Assembly: GCF_940670765.1 (NCBI RefSeq)
Contig: NZ_CALNVW010000019.1
Span: forward strand, 1-64,000
Direction: 5' to 3'
DNA: 64,000 bases
Source of the DNA: Streptomyces sp. A 4/2
GTDB lineage: Bacteria > Actinomycetota > Actinomycetes > Streptomycetales > Streptomycetaceae
Both the position numbers and the translations under genes were made by a program. Within the stretch, counting starts at the first letter, position 1. Every line of letters starts with the position of its first letter. The notes under the pieces are model-generated. The model ran no database searches. It saw only the letters and a program-made list of their open reading frames with translations, and was not told the DNA's origin. This document shows, one piece after another, positions 44,489 through 54,102 of this stretch.

Positions 44489-46690
44489 ATGACGCGTCCT
44501 TACCCCGCCATGCGCGCACGCCGCACCCACGATCCGTCCGGCACCCCGGCCGGTCCGATCCCGGCCGGAAATCGACCCTCCCGACGCACCCGGCACGCCC
44601 TCGTGGCAGCCGGAACCGCTGCCGCACTGAGCCTGCTCGGGCTGGCCGGCTCGGCCGCCTCGGCCTCGGCCGGGGGCGGATCCGCGCCCGTGGCGAAGCC
44701 CCTCACGGTGACCGCCTCCGGGATCCCCCAGTACGACCACGTCGTCGTGCTCATGGAGGAGAACAAGTTCTACGACGACATCGTCGGCAGCAAGGACGCG
44801 CCGTACATCAACTCCCTTGCCAAGCAAGGGGCCGCGTTCTCCAACTTCCACGGCACGACGCACCCCAGCCAGGGCAACTACGTGGCGCTCTACTCCGGGT
44901 CCACGCACGGCGTCGCGGACGACGACTGCCCGCACGACTTCAACGCGGACAACCTCGGCCACCAGCTGATCGGCAGCGGGAAGAGCTTCATCGGCTACTC
45001 CGAGGACCTGCCGTCCGCGGGCTCGAAGGACTGCGGGGACGACGGCAGCAGCGGGTACGCCCGCAAGCACAACGGATGGGTGGACTTCGCGAACACCCCG
45101 GCCAGCTCCAACCTGGGACTCGACAAGTTCCCTTCCGACTACAGCAAGTTGCCCACGGTGTCCTTCATGACGCCGAACCTGGACAACGACATGCACGACG
45201 GAAGCGTCAAGCAGGGCGACACCTGGCTGAAGAGCCACCTGGACGGCTACGTCCAGTGGGCCAAGACGCACAACAGCGCCCTCATGCTGACCTGGGACGA
45301 GGACGACGGCGACGACTCCGACAACCAGATCGCCACCATGATCGTCGGTGACCACGTGAAGGCGGGCACCAAGTCGTCGGCCCGCTACGACCACTACTCC
45401 ATGCTCCGCACGCTGGAGGACATGTACGCCCTGCCGCCGCTGGAGAAGGCCGCGTCGGCGAAGCCCATCACCGACATCTGGGACACCGGGGTCACGCCGC
45501 CGACGGACGGCGGCGACCTCGCCCAGAAGCATCCGGCCACGTCCTCGTCCACGGAGAGCAGTTCACTGGGCGCGGACAAGGCGGTGGACGGGGATCCGGC
45601 CACCCGCTGGGGCAGCAAGGAGGGCTCCGACGCCCAGTGGATCTCGGTGGATCTGGGCTCCTCCACCGACATCAGCCGGGTCAAGCTGGACTGGGAGTCG
45701 GCGTACGGCAAGGCGTACACCGTCCAGACCTCCGACGACGGCAGCACCTGGAAGACCGTCTACTCCACCACCAGCGGCAACGGCGGAACCGACGACCTGA
45801 CGGTGACCGGCCACGGCCGGTACGTGCGGATGAACGCCACGAAGAGGGGGACCTCCTACGGGTACTCGCTCTACAACTTCGAGGTCTACGGCAAGGCTCC
45901 CGCGACCGGCGCCGCGCACCCTGCTGCGGCCGGCCCGAAGGCCGCTGCGCTCGCAGCTTCGGCAGGCGCAGCTTCGACGGGTGACCTGACCGACCCGAAG
46001 AAGAAGGAGATCGCGATGGAGCTGGTCTCCAGCGCGGAGAACTCCTCGCTCGACTGGAAGGCGCAGTACACCTACATCGAGGACATCGGGGACGGCCGCG
46101 GCTACACGGCCGGGATCGTCGGATTCTGCTCGGGCACCGGTGACCTGCTCGACCTCGTAGAGCTGTACACCCAGCGCGAGCCGGGCAACCCTCTCGCCTC
46201 CTACCTGCCCGCGCTGCGCAAGGTCAACGGCAGCGACTCGCACACCGGTCTGGGATCCGGCTTCGTCTCCGCCTGGCACACCGCGGCGGCCGATCCGGTC
46301 TTCCAGCAGGCCCAGAACGACGAGCGGGACCGGGTCTACTTCACCCCCTCGGTGGACCAGGCGAAGCAGGACGGACTGGGCGCGCTCGGCCAGTTCGCCT
46401 ACTACGACGCGATCGTGATGCACGGTCCGGGTTCGGATCCGGTCAGCTTCGGCGGGATCCGCGCCACGGCCATGCAGCACGCCCGCACCCCGGCCCAGGG
46501 CGGCGACGAGACGACGTACCTCAACGCCTTCCTGGACGCCCGCAAGGCCGCGATGCTCACCGAGGCCGCGCACGACGACACCAGCCGGGTCGACACGGAG
46601 CAGCGGGTCTTCCTCGACAACGGCAACCTCGGCCTGAACCCGCCGCTGTCCTGGAAGACGTACGGGGACCCGTACACGATCCCGGAGTGA
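44489..46690 (+). CDS. secreted phosphoesterase-discoidin-GH46 chitosanase fusion
   Basis: A 733-residue exported enzyme with three modules. A long signal peptide (about 1-58) precedes a phosphoesterase domain (PF04185 type, about 70-345) with VVVLMEENKFYDDI, THPSQGNYVALYSG and TWDEDDGDD. A discoidin/CBM32 beta-sandwich (about 350-470) contains LGADKAVDGDPATRWGS. The C-terminal GH46 chitosanase (about 500-733) is very close to the Streptomyces N174 enzyme: Glu517 in SSAENSSL and Asp535 in EDIGDGRGY are the catalytic pair, with the correct 18-residue spacing. AAGGAG supports ATG 44489. Chitosan cleavage is well supported; the phosphoesterase substrate is unknown. Confidence 0.93.
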   Translation: MTRPYPAMRARRTHDPSGTPAGPIPAGNRPSRRTRHALVAAGTAAALSLLGLAGSAASASAGGGSAPVAKPLTVTASGIPQYDHVVVLMEENKFYDDIVGSKDAPYINSLAKQGAAFSNFHGTTHPSQGNYVALYSGSTHGVADDDCPHDFNADNLGHQLIGSGKSFIGYSEDLPSAGSKDCGDDGSSGYARKHNGWVDFANTPASSNLGLDKFPSDYSKLPTVSFMTPNLDNDMHDGSVKQGDTWLKSHLDGYVQWAKTHNSALMLTWDEDDGDDSDNQIATMIVGDHVKAGTKSSARYDHYSMLRTLEDMYALPPLEKAASAKPITDIWDTGVTPPTDGGDLAQKHPATSSSTESSSLGADKAVDGDPATRWGSKEGSDAQWISVDLGSSTDISRVKLDWESAYGKAYTVQTSDDGSTWKTVYSTTSGNGGTDDLTVTGHGRYVRMNATKRGTSYGYSLYNFEVYGKAPATGAAHPAAAGPKAAALAASAGAASTGDLTDPKKKEIAMELVSSAENSSLDWKAQYTYIEDIGDGRGYTAGIVGFCSGTGDLLDLVELYTQREPGNPLASYLPALRKVNGSDSHTGLGSGFVSAWHTAAADPVFQQAQNDERDRVYFTPSVDQAKQDGLGALGQFAYYDAIVMHGPGSDPVSFGGIRATAMQHARTPAQGGDETTYLNAFLDARKAAMLTEAAHDDTSRVDTEQRVFLDNGNLGLNPPLSWKTYGDPYTIPE

Positions 46691-46709
46691 CGGTGCCATC
46701 CACCGGGCC

Positions 46710-46734
46710 GGGCCGGTCGTTCGCCGACCGGCCC
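46710..46734 (+). terminator. first terminator after the chitosanase fusion
   Basis: GGGCCGGTCG (46710-46719) and CGACCGGCCC (46725-46734) form a perfect 10-bp stem with a five-base loop, 20 bp after the stop codon. Confidence 0.65.
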
Positions 46735-46757
46735 GATCCGGACGGAACACCCTGACC

Positions 46758-46801
46758 CCTGCCGGTCGGCACACACCGCTCATGGCGTGCCGACCGGCAG
46801 G
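46758..46801 (+). terminator. second terminator hairpin
   Basis: CCTGCCGGTCGGCAC (46758-46772) and GTGCCGACCGGCAGG (46787-46801) form a perfect 15-bp stem around a 14-base loop. It follows the first hairpin and insulates the MFS gene from the chitosanase transcript. A 15-bp direct repeat, CCTGGCCCCACGTCA, follows (46808-46822 and 46825-46839). Confidence 0.65.
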
Positions 46802-46869
46802 CTCACCCCTGGCCCCACGTCATGCCTGGCCCCACGTCACACCTGCGGTTCCCGACAGGGAGGACAGCC

Positions 46870-48186
46870 ATGTACATCGCGTCGAGCCGGTCCACCCCGA
46901 CGCCCGGCTCCACCGATTCCACTGATTCCGCCGACGGCACCGAACCGGCCGTGGCGGGGGAGACAGCGACCGAAACCCCGGCAACCCCCGGGAAACGGGC
47001 CGCCGTCGCACCCAATGTGCTGGCCCTCGGCTCGGTCAGCCTGATCACCGACATCTCCTCGGAGATGATCACCGCGGTCCTGCCGATGTACGTGATCTTC
47101 ACGCTCGGCCTGAGCCCCCTCCAGTTCGGCGCCCTCAACGGCATGTACTTCGGGGTCACCGCCCTCGTACGCCTCGCCGGAGGGCACGCGGCGGACCGCT
47201 GGCAGCGGCGGAAGCTCGTCGCGGGCAGCGGCTACGCCCTCTCCGCGCTCTGCAAGCTGGGCCTGTTCGCCGCCGGTTCCTCCGTCCCCGTACTGGGCGC
47301 GGTGATCGCCGCCGACCGTACGGGCAAGGGCCTGCGCACCGGTCCCCGGGACGCGCTGATCTCCCTGAGCAGCACCCCGGAAACCCTGGGCCGTTCCTTC
47401 GGGATACACAGGGCGCTGGACACCACCGGCGCTTTCCTCGGCCCCCTGGTGGCCTTCGGGCTGCTGCTCGCGAACCCGGACCGGTACGACACCGTGTTCG
47501 TCGCGAGCTTCTGCATCGCGGCCTTCGCGGTGGTGATCCTGGCCCTGACGGTCCGCGACCGGCGCCGGCCCATGGACACCCCGCACGGCGCGTCCGCCCG
47601 CGCCGCGCTGCGGCTCCTGCTGCTGCCCCGGTTCCGCCGGGTCTGCATCGGCGCGGCCCTGCTCGGCACGGTGGCGCTGAGCGACTCGTTCGTCTACCTG
47701 CTGCTCCAGCAGCGGCTGGACATCTCCGTGGAGTACTTCCCGCTGCTGCCGCTGGGCACCACCGCGACGTATCTGCTGCTCGCGGTCCCGTTCGGTCAAC
47801 TTGCCGACCGGCTCGGCAGGTTGCGGGTGTTCATCGGCGGCTACGTCGTGCTGCTCGGCGCCTACCTGCTGCTGTTCGGTCCGTTCGGCGGGGCGGGGCT
47901 GCTGGTCGTCACGCTGATCCTGCACGGGCTGTTCTACGCGGCCACCGACGGAGTGCTGATGGCGGCCGTCGGGCCGATGCTGCCGGTGCAGCTGCGCGCG
48001 AGCGGGATGGCCCTGATCCAGACGGGCCAGTCCGTCGCCATGCTGGGCTCCTCCGTACTGTTCGGCGCGGCCTGGACCCTCTGGGGCCTGCACACGGCGC
48101 TCGCCCTGGCACTGGTCGCCCTGGTGACGGCGATCCTGGCGGCGCTGTGGATCCTCCCGCTACGCGAAGAAAGCAGCGAGGCATGA
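46870..48186 (+). CDS. MFS transporter
   Basis: A 438-residue major facilitator with about 12 helices after a 45-residue Ser/Thr/Pro-rich cytoplasmic tail. The helix 2-3 loop reads GGHAADRWQRRKLVAG, the MFS signature, and a second copy lies in the middle (GQLADRLGRLRVFIG). DRTGKGLRTGPRDALIS in the helix 4-5 loop is typical of the YfkF/DHA1-like subgroup. GGAGG precedes ATG 46870. It overlaps the next gene by ATGA. The substrate is unknown; the coupled propeller protein suggests an exported partner. Confidence 0.88.
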   Translation: MYIASSRSTPTPGSTDSTDSADGTEPAVAGETATETPATPGKRAAVAPNVLALGSVSLITDISSEMITAVLPMYVIFTLGLSPLQFGALNGMYFGVTALVRLAGGHAADRWQRRKLVAGSGYALSALCKLGLFAAGSSVPVLGAVIAADRTGKGLRTGPRDALISLSSTPETLGRSFGIHRALDTTGAFLGPLVAFGLLLANPDRYDTVFVASFCIAAFAVVILALTVRDRRRPMDTPHGASARAALRLLLLPRFRRVCIGAALLGTVALSDSFVYLLLQQRLDISVEYFPLLPLGTTATYLLLAVPFGQLADRLGRLRVFIGGYVVLLGAYLLLFGPFGGAGLLVVTLILHGLFYAATDGVLMAAVGPMLPVQLRASGMALIQTGQSVAMLGSSVLFGAAWTLWGLHTALALALVALVTAILAALWILPLREESSEA

Positions 48187-48217
48187 GTACCGAAGAGCAG
48201 CGAGGCATGAGTACCGA
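48172..48217. repeat. duplicated translation start of the TolB-like gene
   Basis: A 22-bp sequence containing GCGAGGCATGAGTACC occurs at 48172-48193 and again at 48196-48217, a 24-bp period. Each copy carries an ATG in the same frame, so the protein can start at 48183 or 48207. Confidence 0.88.
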
Positions 48218-49238
48218 CACGGGCCGCGGCGGAGACACCGGCCTGAGCACGCGGACCAAGGCGCTGGTCCTGGTGGTGACCGCCCTCGTCCTCGCCACCA
48301 CCGTCACCGGGTACGTCCTGCACTCGCGGGGCGACGCCGCCGCCGGGCCGACCGGTCACATCGCCCTGGACGCCCCGGGCCGGATCCTGTTCCGCGACAC
48401 CGCGCACGGCGCCGGTTTCGGCCACGCGGCGACCGTGCCCACCACCCGTCCCGGCGGCCCCCGCACGGACGGTCCGACGCGCTGCGACCGGCTGTACGCC
48501 GCGCACGGCACCGGCCTCTGCCTCCAGCGCGGCGGGCCGGTGCCCGCGACGTACGTCGGCGTCCTCGACCGCGGCATGCGGCAGACCCGCCAGGTCAAGG
48601 CCGCGGGCTTCCCCAACCGGGCACGGGTCTCCGCGAGTGGCGCGATGCTGTCCTGGACGACCTTCGTCCAGGGCGACTCGTACCTCCGCGACGACTTCTC
48701 CACCCGTACCTCGATCCTGGACACCAGGACCGGCAAGCTCGTCAGCAACGTCGAGGGGATCCCGCTGACGCTCGAAGGCAAGCCGTACCACGCGGCGGAC
48801 GTGAACTACTGGGGCGTCAATTTCGCCGCCGACGACAACACCTTCTACGCGACCGTACGCACCGGGGGCCGCACCTACCTGGTCGAGGGCGACTACCGGA
48901 AGTGGACGGCGCGCACCCTGCGGACCAACGCCGAATGCCCGTCCCTGTCGCCCGACGGCACCCGCATCGTGTTCAAGAAGCGCGTCAACGCCAGCGCCAA
49001 CCGACCCTGGCGGCTGTACGTCCTGGACCTCGCGACGATGGAGGAGACCCCGCTCGCCGAGGTCCACAGCATCGACGACCAGGCGGCCTGGCTCGACGGG
49101 CACACGGTGATGTACGGCAGGGCGCGCGGCTCCGGCAGCGGCTGGGACGTATGGGCGGTGCCGTCCGACGGCACCGGAACACCGCACGTCCTCATCCACG
49201 ATGCGACCTCTCCGGCGGTGCTGACCGCCGGCCGGTAG
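48183..49238 (+). CDS. membrane-anchored TolB-like beta-propeller protein
   Basis: A 351-residue protein with one N-terminal membrane helix (about 24-45, ALVLVVTALVLATTVTGYVL) and an exported domain of propeller blades (AGRILFRDT, SASGAMLSWTTF, LSPDGTRIVFKKR and YVLDLATMEETPL units). Two cysteines near CDRLYAAHGTGLC could pair. It is coupled to the MFS gene by ATGA and has two possible starts, 48183 and 48207, from a duplicated start site. It probably works with the transporter at the outer face of the membrane. Confidence 0.8.
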   Translation: MSTEEQRGMSTDTGRGGDTGLSTRTKALVLVVTALVLATTVTGYVLHSRGDAAAGPTGHIALDAPGRILFRDTAHGAGFGHAATVPTTRPGGPRTDGPTRCDRLYAAHGTGLCLQRGGPVPATYVGVLDRGMRQTRQVKAAGFPNRARVSASGAMLSWTTFVQGDSYLRDDFSTRTSILDTRTGKLVSNVEGIPLTLEGKPYHAADVNYWGVNFAADDNTFYATVRTGGRTYLVEGDYRKWTARTLRTNAECPSLSPDGTRIVFKKRVNASANRPWRLYVLDLATMEETPLAEVHSIDDQAAWLDGHTVMYGRARGSGSGWDVWAVPSDGTGTPHVLIHDATSPAVLTAGR

Positions 49239-49278
49239 CGTGGTCGGTCCGCCACGACCACGGGGACAGCGACTGCAC

Positions 49279-50550
49279 ATGGCCGTCATCAGAGAACACC
49301 TACGATCTTTCGCACCCGTGACCGCCGTATCGGCCGGGTTCCTCGCCACACTCATCGGCGTCACGAGTTCCGTCGCCATCGTCTTCACGGCCGCCAGAAC
49401 CGCGGGCGCGACCACCGGTGAACTCGGGTCCTGGGTCCTCGCGTTGGGCATCGGGATGGGTGTCACCTGCATCGGACTGTCGCTCCGCTACCGGGCGCCC
49501 GTGGTCACGGCCTGGTCCACGCCCGGCGCCGCGCTCCTGGTCACCGGGTTGCACGGGGTGTCCATGGCGGAGGCGGTCGGAGCGTTCCTGCTCTCGGCGG
49601 TCCTGATCGTGGTCAGCGGGGTCACCGGCTGGTTCGAGCGGGTCATGAACCGGATCCCGGTGCCGCTCGCGTCCGCGCTGCTGGCCGGGGTCCTCATCCA
49701 GTTCGGGACCGGCCTGTTCGGCGAGATGCAGAAGAACGCCACCATCACCGTGCCCCTCTTCCTCGCCTATCTGGCCGGCCGCCGCTGGTTCCCGAGGTAC
49801 GCGGTCGTCGCCGCCCTCGCCGTCGGTATCGCGGCCACCGCCTGGCAGGGCTCCTGGAAACTGGACCACTTCCAACTCGCCTTGGCCCACCCGGAGTTCG
49901 TGCGTCCCGAGTTCTCCTGGCAGGTCCTGGTCGGGGTGGGTCTGCCGCTCTTCGTGGTCACGATGGCCTCGCAGAACCTGCCGGGTGTCGCGGTGCTGCG
50001 CAATGCCGGATACGCCACGCCCATCTCGCCGTTGCTCACCTGGACCGGCTGTGTGAACGCCGTACTGGCCCCGTTCGGCTGCTTCGGGCTGAACCTGGCG
50101 GCGATCACCGCGGCGATCTGCACCGGGGAGGAGGCCCACCCCGACCGCACCAAGCGCTACCTGGCGAGTGTCTGGGCCGGGGTGTTCTACCTCGCCGTCG
50201 GGGTCTTCGGGGGCACGGTCGGCTGGCTCCTCACCGCGATGCCCGCCGCACTGGTGATGGGCATCGCGGGCGTCGGGCTGCTCGGCACCATCGGCGGCGC
50301 ACTCGGCTCCGCGCTGTCGGACGCCGACCTGCGCGAGCCCGCGGTGGTCACCCTGCTGGCCACCGCCTCCGGGATCACCCTGTTCGGCATCGGATCGACG
50401 TTCTGGGGGCTGCTCGCCGGTGTCCTGACCCTGCTCGTCGTACGGAAGACGGGTACGGGGCGGCGGGACCGCGGTACGGAGGCGGGAGGGGGCAGGCCCG
50501 GGAGCGGGACGCCCGACAGGATGCCCCGGTACCCGCCGGTCAGGACCTGA
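49279..50550 (+). CDS. BenE family benzoate/H+ symporter
   Basis: A 423-residue membrane protein of the BenE family, with about 12 helices. Family features are the early VTAVSAGFLATLIGVTSSVAIV, the TAWSTPGAALL loop and the MASQNLPGVAVLRNAGY segment near the second half. ATG 49279 is chosen; no strong ribosome binding site precedes it. No benzoate-degradation genes are nearby, so the real substrate could be another aromatic acid. The C-terminal 30 residues are Gly/Arg-rich and cytoplasmic. Confidence 0.9.
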   Translation: MAVIREHLRSFAPVTAVSAGFLATLIGVTSSVAIVFTAARTAGATTGELGSWVLALGIGMGVTCIGLSLRYRAPVVTAWSTPGAALLVTGLHGVSMAEAVGAFLLSAVLIVVSGVTGWFERVMNRIPVPLASALLAGVLIQFGTGLFGEMQKNATITVPLFLAYLAGRRWFPRYAVVAALAVGIAATAWQGSWKLDHFQLALAHPEFVRPEFSWQVLVGVGLPLFVVTMASQNLPGVAVLRNAGYATPISPLLTWTGCVNAVLAPFGCFGLNLAAITAAICTGEEAHPDRTKRYLASVWAGVFYLAVGVFGGTVGWLLTAMPAALVMGIAGVGLLGTIGGALGSALSDADLREPAVVTLLATASGITLFGIGSTFWGLLAGVLTLLVVRKTGTGRRDRGTEAGGGRPGSGTPDRMPRYPPVRT

Positions 50551-50574
50551 AGCAAGGGGTGTGACGGCGGAGTC

Positions 50575-50600
50575 CGGGCCCGGCGCTCGTACCGGGCCCG
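50575..50600. terminator. terminator between convergent BenE and AAC(3) genes
   Basis: CGGGCCCGG (50575-50583) and CCGGGCCCG (50592-50600) are perfectly complementary around an eight-base loop. It sits between convergent stops at 50550 and 50605. Confidence 0.6.
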
Positions 50601-50604
50601 TCGC

Positions 50605-51420
50605 TCACGCCGCGCCGGGTGCGGACCGCGGCCGGTGTTCGGCCAGCCAGGTCCCCGCGTACGCGACCGCGTCGGCCAGCGGGAACAACCGGGCCTCGGC
50701 GGCGCCCACCGTGCCGCGTTCCACCGGGCGTTCCCGCTCGAAGGCGGCTCCCAGCTCGTCGAAACGGTCGTCGCTGACCGGGACGTCGCGCACGGTGGTC
50801 CAGCGACGGCCCGCCGGGGTCATGGCGGCGAAGGAGTTGCCGACCTGCTGACCGGGGATCCGGTACTCGGCCAGGTGGAAGGCCGTACAGGAATCGAAGC
50901 CCGCACCCAGCAGCAGGACCCGCGCACCGGCCTCCTCCAGCCGGGCGAGGGGGCTGTGTTCACCGAGCCGGCAGTCCAGGGCGTGGCCGTCCGTGAGCTG
51001 CGTGGCGCGCGGGCCCACGGCCGCGAACGAGGTCTGCGGGTGGGCGCTGCGGACGGCCCCCGGCCAGTTCCGCACCACCTCCGGTATCACGCCGACGCCG
51101 AGGGTGGCCGTGGTGCGCGGATCGTAGGCCGGCAGCGACGCCCGGATCTGCGGCTGCCAGGCCTCGGGTACGGGCGGGTTGCTCCACTCCGCGGGGTCCG
51201 AGTTCCCGCCGGAGTGCGCCGGTACGACCAGGGTCCCGTCCTCGCCGAGCACGTCGAGCAGCGCCAGGACGACGGTCTCGGCACCGCCGCACACCCAGCC
51301 CAGGGCACTCAGGGAGGAGTGCACGAGGACGGTCTCCCCGGGCCGCAGGCCCGCGGTGCGCAGGTCGGCGGCGAGCGAGTCGCGGGTACAGAGGGGGCCG
51401 GTCGGCCTGGCTTTCGGCAT
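50605..51420 (-). CDS. AAC(3) family N-acetyltransferase
   Basis: A 271-residue protein of the antibiotic N-acetyltransferase (AAC(3)/YokD) family. Typical parts are the front LVHSSLSALGWVCGGAETVV, the VVPAHSGGNSDPAEW loop, RSAHPQTSFAAVGPRA with its conserved His, and SPLARLEEAGARVLLLGAG. AAC(3) enzymes acetylate the 3-amino group of aminoglycosides, but chromosomal Streptomyces members often act on other or unknown substrates. ATG 51420 has no clear ribosome binding site, and GTG 51474 is an alternative. Confidence 0.88.
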   Translation of the reverse strand: MPKARPTGPLCTRDSLAADLRTAGLRPGETVLVHSSLSALGWVCGGAETVVLALLDVLGEDGTLVVPAHSGGNSDPAEWSNPPVPEAWQPQIRASLPAYDPRTTATLGVGVIPEVVRNWPGAVRSAHPQTSFAAVGPRATQLTDGHALDCRLGEHSPLARLEEAGARVLLLGAGFDSCTAFHLAEYRIPGQQVGNSFAAMTPAGRRWTTVRDVPVSDDRFDELGAAFERERPVERGTVGAAEARLFPLADAVAYAGTWLAEHRPRSAPGAA

Positions 51421-51510
51421 AAACGCCGAGTGTGCCGGGTCGGGAACCGGCGCACCAGCGGATTTCCGCGCCACCGCGGCCGTCAACGAGCGGCCGTCAA
51501 CGCGCGGCCG

Positions 51511-53049
51511 TTACCGCGAAGGCGACTGCGGTGGCGACTGCGGTGGGGACTGCGGTGGGGACTGCGGTGGTGACCCCATCGGTGACCCCGGCGGTGCCTG
51601 CGGCGGTGCGGGCGGTGGCGGAGTCGCGGCGCCCGGGATGCTGATGCTCGCCTCGGTGCCGCCGCCCTCGGCCGGGTCCAGGGCGATCCGGCCGCCCGAC
51701 TGCTGGACCGTACGGGCCACGATGGAGAGCCCCAGCCCGGAGCCGGGGAGCGAACGGGCGGAGGGGGAGCGCCAGAAGCGCTCGAAGACGTGCGGGAGGT
51801 CGTCGGCCGGGATGCCGGGCCCGTGGTCCCGTACCGTCAACGTCCCCGCGTGCAGGGCCACTTCGATGCTCCCGCCGGGCGGGCTGAACTTCACCGCGTT
51901 GTCCAGGACATTGACCACGGCCCGCTCCAGCGCGGCGGGCTCGGCCCTTACGTACCAGGGCTGCAGCTCGGCCGTGATGGTCAGTTCGGGGCCGCGCAAC
52001 CGGGCCCGGTCCAGTGCGGCCCGGGTGATCTCGTGCAGCGCCACGACATCGAGCGTGTCCGGGGCGTGGGTGGAGTCCGAGCGGGAGAGTTCCTGCAAGT
52101 CCCCGATGAGCGAGGCCAGTTCGGTCATTTGCGCCTTGACGGAGGTCATCAGGGCCTTGCGGTCGTCGGGCGGGATCGCCCGGCCGGTCTGCTCGCTGCG
52201 GGCGAGGAGCTCGATGTTGGTGCGCAGCGAGGTGAGGGGCGTACGGAGTTCGTGCCCGGCGTCCGCGATGAGCTGCGCCTGGCGGTCGCGGGAGTCGCCG
52301 AGGGCGGCGGTCATGGAGTTGAAGGAGCGGGAGAGGCGCGCGATCTCGTCCTCGCCCTCGACCGGGATGCGGACGGTGAGGTCCTCGGTCCGCGCGACGT
52401 GCTCGACGGCCTCGGTGAGTTCGTCGACCGGCTTGAGCCCGGCCCGCGCGATCCCGAGCCCGGCGGCCCCCGCACCGACGACCCCGATGCCGGAGACCCC
52501 GAGCAGCAGCAGGGCCAGCTCGTTGAGGGTGCTCCGGGTGTCCTTCAGGGGGTACGCGACCGTCTGGACGAAGTTCGGGAAGGGGACGCCCGGACGCAGG
52601 TACAGCGGGGCCGTCAGGACCCGGACGGGGGTGCCGTCGGAGCTGACGCCGTCGCGGTACACCTCCAGCGACGCGGTGGGGTTCGTGGCCAGCCGCAGAT
52701 CGCTGCCGCTCACCCGCACCGTTCCGGCGTCGGTGAGCGCGCACGTCGTGCCGTCGGCCTGGACGATCTGCCGGTAGTAAGGGTTCCGCTGCCCGGCCAG
52801 ATTGTCCGGGGTGTTCTGGGGGGAGCAGTTCCGGAAGGTCGCCACCACGTCGTTGAGCGTGACGTCGCCCTTCACCAGCTGGGTGGTGAGCTGCGAATCG
52901 ACCTCGTCGTACAGCTTCTGCTCCACCAGGAACCAGCAGATCACCGAGACCACGGCCACCGCGAACGCCACGGCCGCGGCCGTCAGCAGGGCCAGCCGGG
53001 AGCGCAGCGGCAGCCGGCGGAACCAGCGCAGCGGGCGGGGCAGCCTCAC
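51511..53049 (-). CDS. two-component sensor histidine kinase
   Basis: A 512-residue kinase. It has a first membrane helix (about 18-40), an exported sensor domain with two cysteines (41-175), a second helix (about 177-205), HAMP (205-255), the phosphoacceptor His266 in [14 protein letters not shown], and the ATP-binding N, G1 (DHGPGIP) and G2 (GSGLGLSI) boxes. The C-terminus is a Pro/Gln/Ser tail with repeated SPPQ units. GTG 53049 overlaps the regulator stop (GTGA). With the protease two genes upstream the layout resembles MprAB-PepD of mycobacteria, an envelope-stress system. Confidence 0.93.
   Translation of the reverse strand: MRLPRPLRWFRRLPLRSRLALLTAAAVAFAVAVVSVICWFLVEQKLYDEVDSQLTTQLVKGDVTLNDVVATFRNCSPQNTPDNLAGQRNPYYRQIVQADGTTCALTDAGTVRVSGSDLRLATNPTASLEVYRDGVSSDGTPVRVLTAPLYLRPGVPFPNFVQTVAYPLKDTRSTLNELALLLLGVSGIGVVGAGAAGLGIARAGLKPVDELTEAVEHVARTEDLTVRIPVEGEDEIARLSRSFNSMTAALGDSRDRQAQLIADAGHELRTPLTSLRTNIELLARSEQTGRAIPPDDRKALMTSVKAQMTELASLIGDLQELSRSDSTHAPDTLDVVALHEITRAALDRARLRGPELTITAELQPWYVRAEPAALERAVVNVLDNAVKFSPPGGSIEVALHAGTLTVRDHGPGIPADDLPHVFERFWRSPSARSLPGSGLGLSIVARTVQQSGGRIALDPAEGGGTEASISIPGAATPPPPAPPQAPPGSPMGSPPQSPPQSPPQSPPQSPSR
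51521..51568. repeat. four 12-bp repeats in the kinase C-terminus
   Basis: Four adjacent copies of GGCGACTGCGGT or GGGGACTGCGGT start at 51521, 51533, 51545 and 51557. On the minus strand each encodes four residues of the SPPQ tail. Confidence 0.88.
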
Positions 53050-53777
53050 TCGGCGCTCCCGGTCCGCAGCGCGTATCCGACGCCGCGCACCGTGTGGACC
53101 AGCCTCGGCTCGCCGCCCGCTTCCGTCTTGCGGCGCAGGTACATCACGTACACGTCCAGCGAGTTGGAGGACGGCTCGAAGTCGAAGCCCCACACCGCCT
53201 TCAGGATCTGCTCCCGGGTCAGCACCTGCCGCGGGTGCGCCAGGAACATCTCCAGGAGGGTGAATTCGGTACGGGTCAGCTCCACCCGGCGGCCCCCGCG
53301 CACCACTTCGCGCGTCGACAGGTCCATCCGCAGATCGGCGAAGGCCAGCACCTGGTCGTCGGGCACGTCGCCCGCAGCCGCCGCGTAGGAACTGCGCCGC
53401 AGCAGCGCGCGGATGCGGGCGAACAGCTCGTCCAGCTCGAACGGCTTCACCAGGTAGTCGTCGGCGCCCGCGTCGAGTCCGGTCACCCGGTCGCCCACCG
53501 TGTCCCGGGCGGTGAGCATCAGGATCGGGGTCGTGGAACCCGAGGCGCGCAGCCTGCGGGCGGCGGTCAGGCCGTCCATGCGGGGCATCTGGATGTCGAG
53601 GACGACGAGGTCCGGTGCGTACGGGACGGCCTTGGCCAGTGCGTCGAGCCCGTCGACGGCGACCTCCGTCCCGTACCCCTCGAAGGCGAGGCTGCGCTGC
53701 AGAGCCTCGCGTACGGCGGGCTCGTCGTCGACGATCAGGATGCGGTGCTGGTCGCGGCCGTCTTCGGCGGGGCTCAT
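53046..53777 (-). CDS. OmpR-type response regulator
   Basis: A 243-residue regulator. The receiver (about 10-125) has the acidic pair in ILIVDDEP, phosphoacceptor Asp61 in [13 protein letters not shown], and the conserved Lys in DDYLVKPFE. The C-terminal winged helix reads [20 protein letters not shown] and continues to [24 protein letters not shown] 53777 has GAGGA about 12 bases upstream. It is coupled to the sensor kinase by a GTGA overlap; the protease gene two genes upstream is a likely target. Confidence 0.94.
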   Translation of the reverse strand: MSPAEDGRDQHRILIVDDEPAVREALQRSLAFEGYGTEVAVDGLDALAKAVPYAPDLVVLDIQMPRMDGLTAARRLRASGSTTPILMLTARDTVGDRVTGLDAGADDYLVKPFELDELFARIRALLRRSSYAAAAGDVPDDQVLAFADLRMDLSTREVVRGGRRVELTRTEFTLLEMFLAHPRQVLTREQILKAVWGFDFEPSSNSLDVYVMYLRRKTEAGGEPRLVHTVRGVGYALRTGSAE

Positions 53778-53820
53778 CGGCTGTCTGTCCTCGGTTCGCG
53801 GGGGTCGGTGGCGGGCGCCT

Positions 53821-54051
53821 TCAGCGTCGCACGGCCGACCGGCTGCGGCGTGCGGCACGCCCCTTCGCGGGGACTGCGGTACGCACCTCGGGTGCTCTCG
53901 TCGCCGCCCGCTCGGCCTCCGACCGGGCGAACGCGAAGGGCAGACCGAGGTCCGCGGGGTCGGCCCAGGAGACGGAGGTGAGCAGCGCGTGCCTGGCTCG
54001 GTTGACGGTGACGGTGAGGGTGACTGCGGTGCTGTGCAGGGCAGAGGTCAC
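53821..54051 (-). CDS. small basic protein upstream of the two-component genes
   Basis: A 76-residue protein of unknown function. GTG 54051 has a near-ideal AGGAGGA six bases upstream, much stronger than for most neighbours, which argues that it is translated. The front ([20 protein letters not shown]) could be a beta hairpin; the rest is Ala/Arg-rich, ending RRSRSAVRR. It lies between the protease (51 bp away) and the response regulator (43 bp away), all in the same direction, so it is probably in their transcript. Confidence 0.6.
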   Translation of the reverse strand: MTSALHSTAVTLTVTVNRARHALLTSVSWADPADLGLPFAFARSEAERAATRAPEVRTAVPAKGRAARRSRSAVRR

Positions 54052-54102
54052 GAGAGTTCCTCCTGATAGCTGATGGTGCTGGTGGTGCCGGCCGGACAGG
54101 TC

